Source: Marinobacterium rhizophilum
GTDB lineage: Bacteria > Pseudomonadota > Gammaproteobacteria > Pseudomonadales > Balneatricaceae
DNA: 64,000 nucleotides
Reading direction: 5' to 3'
Assembly (NCBI RefSeq): GCF_024397915.1
Contig: NZ_CP073347.1
Span: forward strand, 2,232,001 to 2,296,000
The notes under the pieces were generated by a model. It had not been told where the DNA came from. It did not search any database and saw only the letters and a list, made by a program, of their open reading frames with translations. A program made the position numbers and the translations under genes. Shown piece after piece: positions 52,239-60,047 of the stretch; the first letter of the stretch is position 1, and each line of letters opens with the position of its first letter.

Positions 52239-53162
52239 ATGCACTGGACCATCCTGGGCGCCGGCGCCATCGGCTGCCTCTGGGCCGCACACCTGCAGCG
52301 CGCCGGCGCAGCGGTTAGCCTTGTCCTGCGCAGCCCTGACCGCCTGGCACAGTACCGGGCCCGTGGTGGCATAGTGCTGATTGACGAGCGCGGGCAAAGC
52401 TTCTGCCCCGTCGCTGCTGATCTGGCCGGATCGCCGGAGCCCATTGAGCAGTTGCTGATCTGTACCAAGGCTTACGACAGCCTGGCGGCGCTGGAGTCCG
52501 TGTGGCACCGGCTGAATGCGGACAGCCGTATCCTGGTGCTGCAAAATGGGCTGGGCAGCCAGCAGCAGATCGTGGCACGGGCAGGCGCTGCGCGCGTGCT
52601 GGTCGGCTCCACCACCGATGGTGCCTACCTGCGCGCCCCCTTCGAGGTCGTCTATGCCGGTCGCGGCGTAACCGCCATAGGCCCGTTCAGCGAGACCGGC
52701 GCCAGGCTGGCGGAACCGGGCACGGATTTCGGTCTGCAGCTGCAGCAGGATCCGCAGATCGAAACCACCCTCTGGCGCAAGCTGGCGATTAACTGCGCCA
52801 TTAACCCGCTCACCGCCATTCATGGCTGTCGCAACGGCGCCCTGGCAACGACCCCGGCCTACACCCTTGCACTTAAAACGCTGTGCAGCGAGTTCGAGGC
52901 CGTCGCCCGGGCCCGTGGCATCGCGCTGTTCGAGCGACCACTGCAGGAAGAAGCGCTGCGGGTGGCCCGTCAAACTGCTGACAACTATTCATCGATGCTG
53001 CAGGATATCCGCCACCAGCGCCCGACGGAAATCGAGCAGATCACCGGTTTCCTGTGCAATGAAGCCCGCCTCGCTGGCGTCGATGTGCCGCAGCATCAAG
53101 CCATGCTGCGGCAGGTGCGCCTGTTGCAGCACGGCGCTCAACCACCTTCGAATCAATACTGA
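52239..53162 (+). CDS. panE: 2-dehydropantoate 2-reductase
   Basis: NADPH-dependent reduction of ketopantoate to pantoate in pantothenate synthesis. At 307 residues it has the Rossmann start MHWTILGAGAIGCLWAAHL, the LQNGLGSQQQI loop, LWRKLAINCAINPLTAI with the catalytic lysine, and SSMLQDIRHQRPTEIEQITGF near the end. Start ATG 52239 has GGAGAG 4 bases upstream. It is 17 bases before the adenosyltransferase gene, so the two may be co-transcribed. Confidence 0.92.
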   Translation: MHWTILGAGAIGCLWAAHLQRAGAAVSLVLRSPDRLAQYRARGGIVLIDERGQSFCPVAADLAGSPEPIEQLLICTKAYDSLAALESVWHRLNADSRILVLQNGLGSQQQIVARAGAARVLVGSTTDGAYLRAPFEVVYAGRGVTAIGPFSETGARLAEPGTDFGLQLQQDPQIETTLWRKLAINCAINPLTAIHGCRNGALATTPAYTLALKTLCSEFEAVARARGIALFERPLQEEALRVARQTADNYSSMLQDIRHQRPTEIEQITGFLCNEARLAGVDVPQHQAMLRQVRLLQHGAQPPSNQY

Positions 53163-53179
53163 AGCAGGAAACCTGATTA

Positions 53180-53740
53180 ATGTCGGATCGTCTTAATCGC
53201 ATTTACACCCGCAGCGGCGACAAGGGCACCACGGGCCTGGCTGATGGACGCCGGGTTGAAAAATACCACCCGCGCATCGAAGCGCTGGGGGACATCGACG
53301 AACTGAACTCCAGCCTGGGCCTGCTTGTCGCCGACCTCGTCCCCGGCGATCCGCTGCTGACATTTCTGCCGGCGCTGCAGCATGACCTGTTTGACCTGGG
53401 CGGCGAGCTGGCCATGGTGGATACGCAGTACTGGGTCATCGACGACACGGCCATCAGCCAGCTGGAGCAGCAGCTGGACGAACTGAATGCCGACCTGCCC
53501 GCCCTGCGCGAATTTATCCTGCCCGGCGGCAACCGCCCCAGCGCCCTCTGCCAGCAAAGCCGCAGCCTGTGTCGGCGGGCCGAGCGACGCCTGGTGGAAC
53601 TGGCCCAGATTGAGTCGGTCAATCCCCATGCACTGGGTTATATCAATCGCCTGTCCGACCTGCTGTTTGTCTGCGCCCGGGTACTGGCCCGGCGCGACGG
53701 TGGCCAGGAAGTGTACTGGCAGGCTCGAAACAGGCGCTGA
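53180..53740 (+). CDS. PduO-type ATP:cob(I)alamin adenosyltransferase
   Basis: Transfers the adenosyl group of ATP to cob(I)alamin, giving coenzyme B12. The 186-residue protein has the family's N-terminal TRSGDKGTTGLADGRRVEKYHPRIEALGDIDELNS and the conserved FILPGGNRPSA, RAERRLVEL and INRLSDLLFVCAR. It is a PduO-type fold, not the CobA/BtuR type. It lies next to a cobalamin salvage operon on the other strand; its product would be the substrate-ready cofactor. Confidence 0.92.
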   Translation: MSDRLNRIYTRSGDKGTTGLADGRRVEKYHPRIEALGDIDELNSSLGLLVADLVPGDPLLTFLPALQHDLFDLGGELAMVDTQYWVIDDTAISQLEQQLDELNADLPALREFILPGGNRPSALCQQSRSLCRRAERRLVELAQIESVNPHALGYINRLSDLLFVCARVLARRDGGQEVYWQARNRR

Positions 53741-53815
53741 GCCGGCCACCGGCCGCGCGCAGCGCCGCTCGGCACAAGGTATTGGTTATACTTAAAGCGC
53801 CCAAGGAGGATAACA

Positions 53816-54115
53816 ATGAAAAGACGATTATTGCCTGCGCTGTTACTCGCATGGATGCCCCAGGTTGCATCGGCCGACTGTGCGCTGGATCAGCAATTTT
53901 GCCGTACGGAATGCGAAGTGCGCCATTTCACCGATGAGGCCGCCGTCACCGGGTGCAAGGCACGCTGCGCCGTGCAACGGGCCATCTGCTCGACGGGCAA
54001 GGGCGCCGAAACCGCCGTTGAGCTTGGCAAGGAAGGCGCCGATGCCGCGGTGGACGCCAGCAAGGACGCCTGGGAGGGCACCAAGTCCTTCTTCAAGGGC
54101 ATCAGCGAGCCCTGA
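53816..54115 (+). CDS. Small secreted protein with twin CX3C motifs
   Basis: A 99-residue protein with a clear signal peptide (MKRRLLPALLLAWMPQVASA, cleaved before Asp21). The mature part has six cysteines at 22, 29, 33, 47, 51, 58, spaced C-x6-C-x3-C-x13-C-x3-C-x6-C, a mirror-symmetric pattern suggesting a disulfide-linked helical hairpin in the periplasm. The C-terminal third is Ala/Lys/Asp-rich. AAGGAGG precedes the ATG, a very strong site. I do not recognise the family. Function is unknown. Confidence 0.78.
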   Translation: MKRRLLPALLLAWMPQVASADCALDQQFCRTECEVRHFTDEAAVTGCKARCAVQRAICSTGKGAETAVELGKEGADAAVDASKDAWEGTKSFFKGISEP

Positions 54116-54174
54116 TCAGGTAGCGGAGTACGCCGGCGTGACGACGGGGCATCAGCAAAGGGCGTGAACTGGCG

Positions 54175-54795
54175 TTAGCCGCCAGCCATGATCCTGTTCA
54201 TGAAAGCCACCTCACACCAGCGGTGGGCGCCGTCCTGCCCCAGCCGGATCCGGCTGAGCGAGGCGGTATCAATGCGCAGCTGCGACCAGTGGCGCGCTTC
54301 CATTCCCAGCAGGGACCCCAGCAAAGCACGCACCACCCCGCCATGGGTCAGCAGCAACACATGGGCATCGTTGCCGGCCTGCAGCCTCTGCTGCAAACAG
54401 CGCTGCAGGCTGTCCAGCCGGGCGCGAAAGTTTGCCAGGCTTTCGCCACCGGGCGGTGGATTAGCGTCCGGATCCTGCCAGAAGGCCAGCACCGCCGCCT
54501 GCTCCTGCTGCCAGACCTGAGCATAGGGACGACCGTCCCAGCGACCAAAGTCCAGTTCCAGCAGACGCGCATCTTCAGCGCACTCCAGCGTCAAGCGCTG
54601 CGCGATCTGCCGGGCAGGCTCCGCGCAGCGGCGCAGCGGCGAGCAGAGCACCCGCTGCCAGCCGGGGTTTGCCGCAGCATAGGCCAGCATCTGCCTTTCC
54701 CCCAGCGCGGTCAGGGCGGAGTCGGTGCGCCCGCGGTAACAGCCATCATCTTCTGCATCGCCGTGGCGCAGCAGGTCCAGCGTCAGTACACTCAA
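54175..54795 (-). CDS. cobC: Alpha-ribazole phosphatase
   Basis: Histidine-phosphatase-family enzyme removing phosphate from alpha-ribazole 5'-phosphate (or adenosylcobalamin 5'-phosphate) in the nucleotide-loop pathway. At 206 residues it has the catalytic LRHGDAED, a later LTHGGVVRALL, and LELDFGRWDG, as in CobC. The start is TTG at 54795, overlapping the cobT stop (TTGA), so it is coupled to cobT. It is the last gene of the operon. A phosphoglycerate-mutase-like role is possible but context favours CobC. Confidence 0.85.
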   Translation of the reverse strand: MSVLTLDLLRHGDAEDDGCYRGRTDSALTALGERQMLAYAAANPGWQRVLCSPLRRCAEPARQIAQRLTLECAEDARLLELDFGRWDGRPYAQVWQQEQAAVLAFWQDPDANPPPGGESLANFRARLDSLQRCLQQRLQAGNDAHVLLLTHGGVVRALLGSLLGMEARHWSQLRIDTASLSRIRLGQDGAHRWCEVAFMNRIMAGG

Positions 54796-55862
54796 GCCCC
54801 CGGACCCGCAACGCCGGCCCCGGCAAAGGTCGCCATTTCATTGTGCAGCGCGCAGGCACTGCGAACGACCTGCAGCGCCAGCGCAGCCCCGCTGCCTTCA
54901 CCCAGCCGCATGCCCAGCGCCAGCAAGGGCCTGGCCTCTAGCGCCTGCAGCAACAGGCGATGTCCGGGCTCGGCGGAGCAATGGCCGTACAGCAGCCAGG
55001 GCGCGAGCGCGGGATTCAGGCGCACCGCCAGCAGCGCAGCGAGGGTGCTGATAAAGCCATCCACCAGCACCGGCACGCCGCGTTGGCCGGCATGCAGATA
55101 GGCTCCTACCATGGCGGCGATCTCGAAGCCCCCCAGGCAACGCAGCCACTCGAGCACATCGGGCCGTCCCGCGCCGTGCAGCTGGATAGCCTGGCGAATC
55201 AGTGCCACCTTGCGCCCCAGGCTCTGGGCATCGATGCCCGTGCCGGGCCCCGCCAGCTGCTCGGGATCCCGTTCCAGCAACACGGCGCCAAGCGCCGTGG
55301 CGGCGCTGGTATTGCCGATCCCCATTTCGCCGGCCACAAACAGATCGCAACCCGCCGCCTGGGCCTGTGCCAGACGCTCGGCACCGGCCAGCAGCGCCGC
55401 ATCGCGCTGTTCCACTGTCATCGCGGCCTGCTGGCTAAAATCGGCAGTGCCCGGCCCCAGCCAGCGATCCAGCACCCGGGGGTCTGGGTCCGGCCGGTGC
55501 AGGGTCCCCAGATTCACCACATCGAAACGGGCGCCGACGAGGCGCGCCAGTACCGAGACGGCGGCACCGCCGGCGGCAAAGTTGGCCACCATCTGGGCCG
55601 TTACCGCCTGGGGGTAGGCCGACACGCCTGCAGCGGCAATACCGTGATCGGCGGCAAAGATGCTGATATGGCACTGATCGATACACGGCTGAGCCCGACC
55701 CTGCAGCCCGGCCAGACGAATCACGAGCTGCTCCAGCTCGCCCAGGGCGCCGGCGGGCTTGGTCAGCTGTTCCTGGTGGGCCCGCGCCTGGCTTTGCGCC
55801 AGGGCGCTCGGGCTGCGAACGGGATGTGCCAGCCAGCCGGCCGGTAGGGAGAAGGGTGTCAT
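54792..55862 (-). CDS. cobT: Nicotinate-nucleotide:DMB phosphoribosyltransferase
   Basis: Makes alpha-ribazole 5'-phosphate from dimethylbenzimidazole (or another base) and nicotinate mononucleotide. The 356-residue protein has the family's AADHGIAAAGVSAYPQAVTAQM, GEMGIGNTSAATAL, and VDGFISTLAALL. Overlaps cobU by 4 bases (ATGA) with GGAGG in the cobU tail, and overlaps cobC by 4. A three-gene operon order cobU-cobT-cobC follows btuF. Confidence 0.95.
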   Translation of the reverse strand: MTPFSLPAGWLAHPVRSPSALAQSQARAHQEQLTKPAGALGELEQLVIRLAGLQGRAQPCIDQCHISIFAADHGIAAAGVSAYPQAVTAQMVANFAAGGAAVSVLARLVGARFDVVNLGTLHRPDPDPRVLDRWLGPGTADFSQQAAMTVEQRDAALLAGAERLAQAQAAGCDLFVAGEMGIGNTSAATALGAVLLERDPEQLAGPGTGIDAQSLGRKVALIRQAIQLHGAGRPDVLEWLRCLGGFEIAAMVGAYLHAGQRGVPVLVDGFISTLAALLAVRLNPALAPWLLYGHCSAEPGHRLLLQALEARPLLALGMRLGEGSGAALALQVVRSACALHNEMATFAGAGVAGPGA

Positions 55863-56371
55863 TTTACCTCCAGCGGCAGGCCCGCCACACTGAGCGTAAC
55901 CCGATCACAGTACCCGGCCATGCGCTGATGCAGCCAGCCGGCCTGGTCCTGGAAACGCCGGCTCAGCGCCCCCATGGGAACGATCCCCATGCCGACTTCA
56001 TTGCTCACCATAATCAGGCTGCCAGCGGCACCATCAACCAGCTGATCCAGTGCATCCAGCTCGGCCTGCAGGCTGTCCTCGCAGTCCAGCAGCAACAGGT
56101 TGGTCAGCCAGAGGGTGAGGCAATCCACCAGTACGCAATAGCCCTCCGCCAGCAGGGGTGCAAGCGCAGCAGCCAGCCCCGTCGGGGCTTCCACCACTTT
56201 CCAGTGCGACGGACGATCCGCCTGGTGGCGCCTGATTCGCTCGACCAGCTCCGCATCGTCCCCAGGCTGCATGGTGACCACCAGCGCCACCGGCAGGTTA
56301 CTGGCCTGGGCACGCTGTTCCGCCAGGCGGCTCTTGCCGGAGCGGGCACCGCCGAGTATCAGTTGTTTCAC
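55859..56371 (-). CDS. cobU: Adenosylcobinamide kinase/GTP guanylyltransferase
   Basis: Bifunctional enzyme that phosphorylates adenosylcobinamide and adds GMP. The 170-residue protein has a P-loop GGARSGKSRLAEQRA at the N-terminus and the LVDCLTLWLTNLLL and SNEVGMGIVP motifs. The GTG start at 56371 is one base after the btuF stop region and has GGAG in the btuF tail, so it is coupled. A longer frame from 56494 would overlap btuF extensively and is rejected. Confidence 0.95.
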   Translation of the reverse strand: MKQLILGGARSGKSRLAEQRAQASNLPVALVVTMQPGDDAELVERIRRHQADRPSHWKVVEAPTGLAAALAPLLAEGYCVLVDCLTLWLTNLLLLDCEDSLQAELDALDQLVDGAAGSLIMVSNEVGMGIVPMGALSRRFQDQAGWLHQRMAGYCDRVTLSVAGLPLEVK

Positions 56372-56372
56372 G

Positions 56373-57296
56373 CTAGTCTCCGCTATCACTTGGGTTGATC
56401 CGCCCCAGCTTGACCCTGGCATCATCCAGATGAGCACAGAGCTGCTCTGCGCCCAGCAGCGCCCGCAGGGTCGCCCGGTGCATCCAGTCTGCATTGAGCT
56501 GGTAGAACAGGTTGTGCTGCACTGCAGGCAATTCGGGCCAGCGCTGCCAGCGCTCGATCCAGTCGCGGGGGGCTTCTTCGGTGGTGGTCAGTATGACCTC
56601 CGGGCGCACCGCCAGTACCGACTCCACACCGAGCTGGGGTACGGATTCGGGCCGGTCGGCAAAGGGGTTTTCCCCGCCGCACAGGCGCAGCATCTGATCC
56701 ACCAGCAGGGAGCGGTTCACCGTCATCAGGGGCTCGTGCCAGAGCTGATAGAACACCCGCAGGGGTATCGCCGCGGCATGGCGCTCGCGCAGCCGTTCCA
56801 CCCGCTGTTCCAGCGCGAATGCGGCCGCATCCGCACCGGCCTGCAGCCCGGTGAGCTGACCATAGAGGCGCAGGTTGCTGGCAATCATCGCAAAGCTGTG
56901 GGGGTCGGATTCGAACACCGGCATGCCAAGCTGGCGCAGACGCTCCAGCTGTGCCGGCGGGCTACCGCCCGGCCAGGCAATCACCAGGTCGGGCTGCAGC
57001 GCCAGTACCTGCTCAAGATTCAGCTGACCAAAGCTGCCCACGCGCTCAATCTCCCGCGCCTGGGGCGGGTAATCGCTGAAGGCAACCGCGCCGACGATCC
57101 GATCCCCGGCGCCGATACTGAACAGGTTCTCGGTAATATGGGGCGCCAGGGCGAGAATTCGCCGGGCCGGCTGTTGCAGTGTGACGTTGCGCCCCGAGTT
57201 GTCCGTCACACTGACGGCGGCGTACCCGGGACCCGCCAGCGCGAGACACCCCAGCAACCAGGGCAGGACAACAAAGACCAAACGCAGAAACTTCAT
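56373..57296 (-). CDS. btuF: Periplasmic cobalamin-binding protein BtuF-like
   Basis: Periplasmic binding protein for vitamin B12 (class III, Fe/B12 type). The mature protein begins after a signal peptide (MKFLRLVFVVLPWLLGCLALAGPGYA). It has RRILALAPHITENLFSIGAGDRIVG, a BtuF-type N-terminal stretch, and LEQVLALQPDLVIAW. The ATG at 57296 is chosen over 57323 because a TATAAT box lies on the latter. It leads btuF-cobU-cobT-cobC. BtuC/BtuD permease genes are not in the window. Confidence 0.88.
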   Translation of the reverse strand: MKFLRLVFVVLPWLLGCLALAGPGYAAVSVTDNSGRNVTLQQPARRILALAPHITENLFSIGAGDRIVGAVAFSDYPPQAREIERVGSFGQLNLEQVLALQPDLVIAWPGGSPPAQLERLRQLGMPVFESDPHSFAMIASNLRLYGQLTGLQAGADAAAFALEQRVERLRERHAAAIPLRVFYQLWHEPLMTVNRSLLVDQMLRLCGGENPFADRPESVPQLGVESVLAVRPEVILTTTEEAPRDWIERWQRWPELPAVQHNLFYQLNADWMHRATLRALLGAEQLCAHLDDARVKLGRINPSDSGD

Positions 57297-57321
57297 GGCA
57301 ACCCGCCGCAAAAAAGGCGCC

Positions 57322-57349
57322 ATTATACCCCGAGGCTGCTGCCTGCACA
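57322..57349 (-). promoter_or_regulatory. Probable promoter of btuF operon
   Basis: On the minus strand a perfect TATAAT (57327-57322) has a weak -35 TGTGCA 16 bases upstream. It lies about 25 bases before the btuF start. No cobalamin riboswitch was recognised in this short leader. Confidence 0.5.
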
Positions 57350-57396
57350 GAGCTGCAAGTGGCCCCGTACCGGCGTCAGCATCAGCGGGTCCTGCT

Positions 57397-58380
57397 CTAG
57401 CGTGACAGGTCCACGATCACACGGCCCCGTACCTGGCCGCTAACGATGCGCTGGGCATAATCCGGCACTTCCTCAAGGGCGATGCTGTGGCCAATCTCCC
57501 CCAGGGCGGAGGCGGGCAGCTCCCGCGCCAGACGCTCCCAGGCCTGCTGGCGCCGCGCCAGCGGACACATGACCGAGTCCACGCCCTGCAAGCGCACATT
57601 GCGAAGAATAAAGGGCATCACGGTGGTGGGCAGATTAAAGCCCGCCGCCAGGCCGCAGGCCGCCACGGTGCCACCGTAACAGGTTTGCGCCAGCACCCCC
57701 GCCAGGATGGTGTCCCCCACGGTATCGATGGCACCGGCCCAGCGCTGGGCTTCCAACGGCTTTGGCTTGCCGGCCATGCTTTCGCGACTGACCAGTTCAC
57801 GGGCACCGAGCCCCTTGAGGTAGGCTTCGGTCTCGGGCCGGCCGGTGACCGCATGTACCTCGTAGCCCAGCGCCGCCAGCAGTGCGACCGACACGCTGCC
57901 CACGCCACCCGCCGCCCCGGTCACCAGTACAGGCCCCTGCCCGGGTCGCACACCGCCCTCTTCCAGTGCCATGACACAGAGCATCGCCGTCAGACCCGCG
58001 GTGCCGATCATCATCGCCGTGCGGCTGTCCATGCCCTGGGGCAGCGGCACCAGCCAGTCAGCCTTGAGGCGGGCCTTCTCGGCCATGCCTCCCCAGTAGC
58101 GCTCCCCCACGCCCCAACCGGTAAGCACCACCGCATCGCCCGGCGCATAGCGCTCATCTGCGGACTCCAGCACCCGACCGGCGAGGTCGATACCCGGCAC
58201 CATCGGAAACTGGCTGACGATTCTGCCCGTCCCGGTCACCGCCAGGCCGTCCTTGAAGTTGAGTGACGAATACTCCACCGCCACGAGAACGTCTTCACCG
58301 GGCAGCGCTGCGTCCTCCAGTGCCTTGACCTGTGCCCCTGTCTTGCCGTCCTGCTGATCCAGTACCAGTGCCTTGAACAT
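57397..58380 (-). CDS. acuI: AcuI/YhdH-type acrylyl-CoA reductase (MDR family)
   Basis: NADPH-dependent medium-chain reductase of the YhdH/AcuI clade, which reduces the toxic acryloyl-CoA to propionyl-CoA, a step in DMSP/acrylate metabolism. The 327-residue protein has SSLNFKDGLAVTG, MVPGIDLAGRVL, and the Rossmann stretch VTGAAGGVGSVSVALLAALGYEV. It has no catalytic zinc ligands, as expected for the clade. GGAGG precedes the ATG. It is divergent from a FadR-family regulator with two operator-like dyads between them. Confidence 0.88.
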   Translation of the reverse strand: MFKALVLDQQDGKTGAQVKALEDAALPGEDVLVAVEYSSLNFKDGLAVTGTGRIVSQFPMVPGIDLAGRVLESADERYAPGDAVVLTGWGVGERYWGGMAEKARLKADWLVPLPQGMDSRTAMMIGTAGLTAMLCVMALEEGGVRPGQGPVLVTGAAGGVGSVSVALLAALGYEVHAVTGRPETEAYLKGLGARELVSRESMAGKPKPLEAQRWAGAIDTVGDTILAGVLAQTCYGGTVAACGLAAGFNLPTTVMPFILRNVRLQGVDSVMCPLARRQQAWERLARELPASALGEIGHSIALEEVPDYAQRIVSGQVRGRVIVDLSR

Positions 58381-58401
58381 ATCGCCTCCGATGACCGTGC
58401 C

Positions 58402-58464
58402 ATGTTAATTTGTAAGACGAATTAACATTAAGGCCGATTTCTCTATTTGTAAAGCGAATTAACA
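58402..58464. promoter_or_regulatory. Two FadR/GntR-type operator dyads between acuI and regulator
   Basis: Site 1 is a 27-base dyad, ATGTTAATT-N9-AATTAACAT (58402-58428), with core TTGTaagACGA, fitting the TNGT-N3-ACNA half-site rule of FadR-subfamily proteins. Site 2 repeats TTTGTAArrCGAATTAACA at 58446-58464 (site 1 equivalent 58409-58427), 37 bases away. Both lie in the 130-base gap of the divergent genes, so the regulator could control both acuI and itself. Confidence 0.7.
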
Positions 58465-58510
58465 AATTGCCATCGCTATGAAATACTAGCGTTTCAACCA
58501 GGGAGACCAG

Positions 58511-59254
58511 ATGACGACCTCAGCCTTCGAGCCCCTCAAGCGGGATAACCTGTCCCGCCAGATTGCCGACCAGTTGCGCCGCGCCATTGTCGATGGCGAA
58601 TTGCGTGCCGACGATCGCCTGCCCACCGAAGACGAACTGGCGCTGCGGTTTGGCGTTTCGCGTCCGACCATCCGCGAAGCCCTGAAAATTCTTGCCGCCC
58701 AGAACCTGATCCGCTCCAAGCGCGGCCCCACCGGGGGCACCTTCATTAACTGTCCCAGTATCCCTGAACTGAGCGAGTCCCTCACCTGCGCCACCACCCT
58801 GCTGGTCGGCATGGACGCTTTCAACATGGACGAGGTGCTGCAGGCCCGCGAGTTGCTGGAATCCCAGTGCTGCCGACTGGCCGCACTCAACCGAACGCCG
58901 GAGCAGCTGCAGCGCATGCGACAGCAGCTTGAAATCCAGCAGGACAGCAGCCTCAGTGCCGAGGACTTTTGCGCCTCCGATGTGGCGCTGCACCGCACCC
59001 TGGCCGACGCCAGCGGCAACCGCCTGCTGGGTTTTGTCATGTTCTCGGTTATCGAGGCGCTACAGCCGGTCACCAACATGGTGGCACACCGTTTCCGCGA
59101 CCGTGCCCTTGTCAGCAGCCAGCACCTGCGCCTGATCGAGGCGCTCGAAAACCGCGACGCCGACGCCGCCTGTGCCATTGTCTGCGAGCAGCTCAGCGAC
59201 CTGCGCCAGCACCTGGGCTCAGCACCGCCGACACCCGCTCAGCAGGGCGCCTGA
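58511..59254 (+). CDS. FadR-family GntR transcriptional regulator
   Basis: A 247-residue regulator. The N-terminal winged helix contains LPTEDELALRFGVSRPTIREALKIL; the rest is an FCD effector domain (LLESQCCRLAALNR, ASDVALHRTLADASGN, HLRLIEALENRDADAA), which usually binds a metal and a small acid or acyl-CoA. Its likely operators lie just upstream, between it and acuI. The ligand may be an acrylate- or propionate-related compound, by inference. GGGAG precedes the ATG. Confidence 0.92.
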   Translation: MTTSAFEPLKRDNLSRQIADQLRRAIVDGELRADDRLPTEDELALRFGVSRPTIREALKILAAQNLIRSKRGPTGGTFINCPSIPELSESLTCATTLLVGMDAFNMDEVLQARELLESQCCRLAALNRTPEQLQRMRQQLEIQQDSSLSAEDFCASDVALHRTLADASGNRLLGFVMFSVIEALQPVTNMVAHRFRDRALVSSQHLRLIEALENRDADAACAIVCEQLSDLRQHLGSAPPTPAQQGA

Positions 59255-59337
59255 GGCTTGCATCCGGAGCCTCGCTGCCGGTAGGCTTTGGCCAATGTTT
59301 GATTTATCCTAATACGACTTTCAGGTGAGGATTGACT

Positions 59338-59940
59338 GTGGAACAAAACAGCATATGGATCATTGGCGCAGCCGCGCTCGCGATTGGTGGTCTGATCGGC
59401 TATTTGCTGGGTCGCTCGGGGTCCGATGCCGGCCAGCGCCAGGTACTGAGCAAGCAGCTTGACGATACCCAGGCGGAACTTGCGACCTACAAGGAGGATG
59501 TCACCGAACACTTCGAAAAAACCGCCGAGCTGGTCAATCAGCTCACCAACACATACAGGGATGTGCACCAGCACCTGGCCAGCGGCGCCCAGTCACTGTG
59601 CGAGAACGACACCGCGAGCCTCGCTCTGAAGGAAAGTGTACAGGCCAGGCTGACCGCCGAAACGGATACGCCCATCCCGGTCGTTACCGATGTAGTGCCC
59701 AACGAAGACGCCGAAAAAGTGCCGGAGCCACCCCGGGATTACGCCGCCAAATCCAGCAATGAAAAGGGCATGCTGTCCGAAGCCTACGGCCTTGATAGTG
59801 ATGAGGACGCTACGGATGACGAGCCACTGCGCAGCCCCGCCGAGCTTGCCGCCCTGAAAGAAAGGGAAAAAGCCAAAGAAAAGGAAAAGGCCAAGGAAAC
59901 AGAAAAGCAGCCGGCAAAGCCTGCCAGCAGCGACACCTGA
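59338..59940 (+). CDS. YhcB/ZapG-family membrane protein (DUF1043)
   Basis: A 200-residue inner-membrane protein with one N-terminal helix (about 8-25, IWIIGAAALAIGGLIGYLLG) and a cytoplasmic coiled coil (about 36-75), ending in an acidic then Lys/Glu-rich tail (repeated KEKEKAKE). YhcB proteins interact with cell-division and envelope-elongation factors. The GTG at 59338 is chosen over a TTG at 59332 because GAGG lies 7 bases upstream. The lysine/glutamate tail is longer than usual. Confidence 0.88.
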   Translation: MEQNSIWIIGAAALAIGGLIGYLLGRSGSDAGQRQVLSKQLDDTQAELATYKEDVTEHFEKTAELVNQLTNTYRDVHQHLASGAQSLCENDTASLALKESVQARLTAETDTPIPVVTDVVPNEDAEKVPEPPRDYAAKSSNEKGMLSEAYGLDSDEDATDDEPLRSPAELAALKEREKAKEKEKAKETEKQPAKPASSDT

Positions 59941-59954
59941 ACCGCCAGGCGGTC

Positions 59955-59990
59955 GGCGCGGCGCCATGACTTGAACAGTCACGCCGCGCC
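59955..59990. repeat. Inverted repeat between yhcB and nif3-family genes
   Basis: GGCGCGGC and GCCGCGCC with an inner TGAC/GTCA pairing form a long interrupted stem between convergent genes. No T-run; probably a shared 3' structure. Confidence 0.6.
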
Positions 59991-60047
59991 CTCGCCTTCA
60001 TAAATTCCCGCCTCTGCACTGCCGCGACGATCCACACAGGGTCGCTG

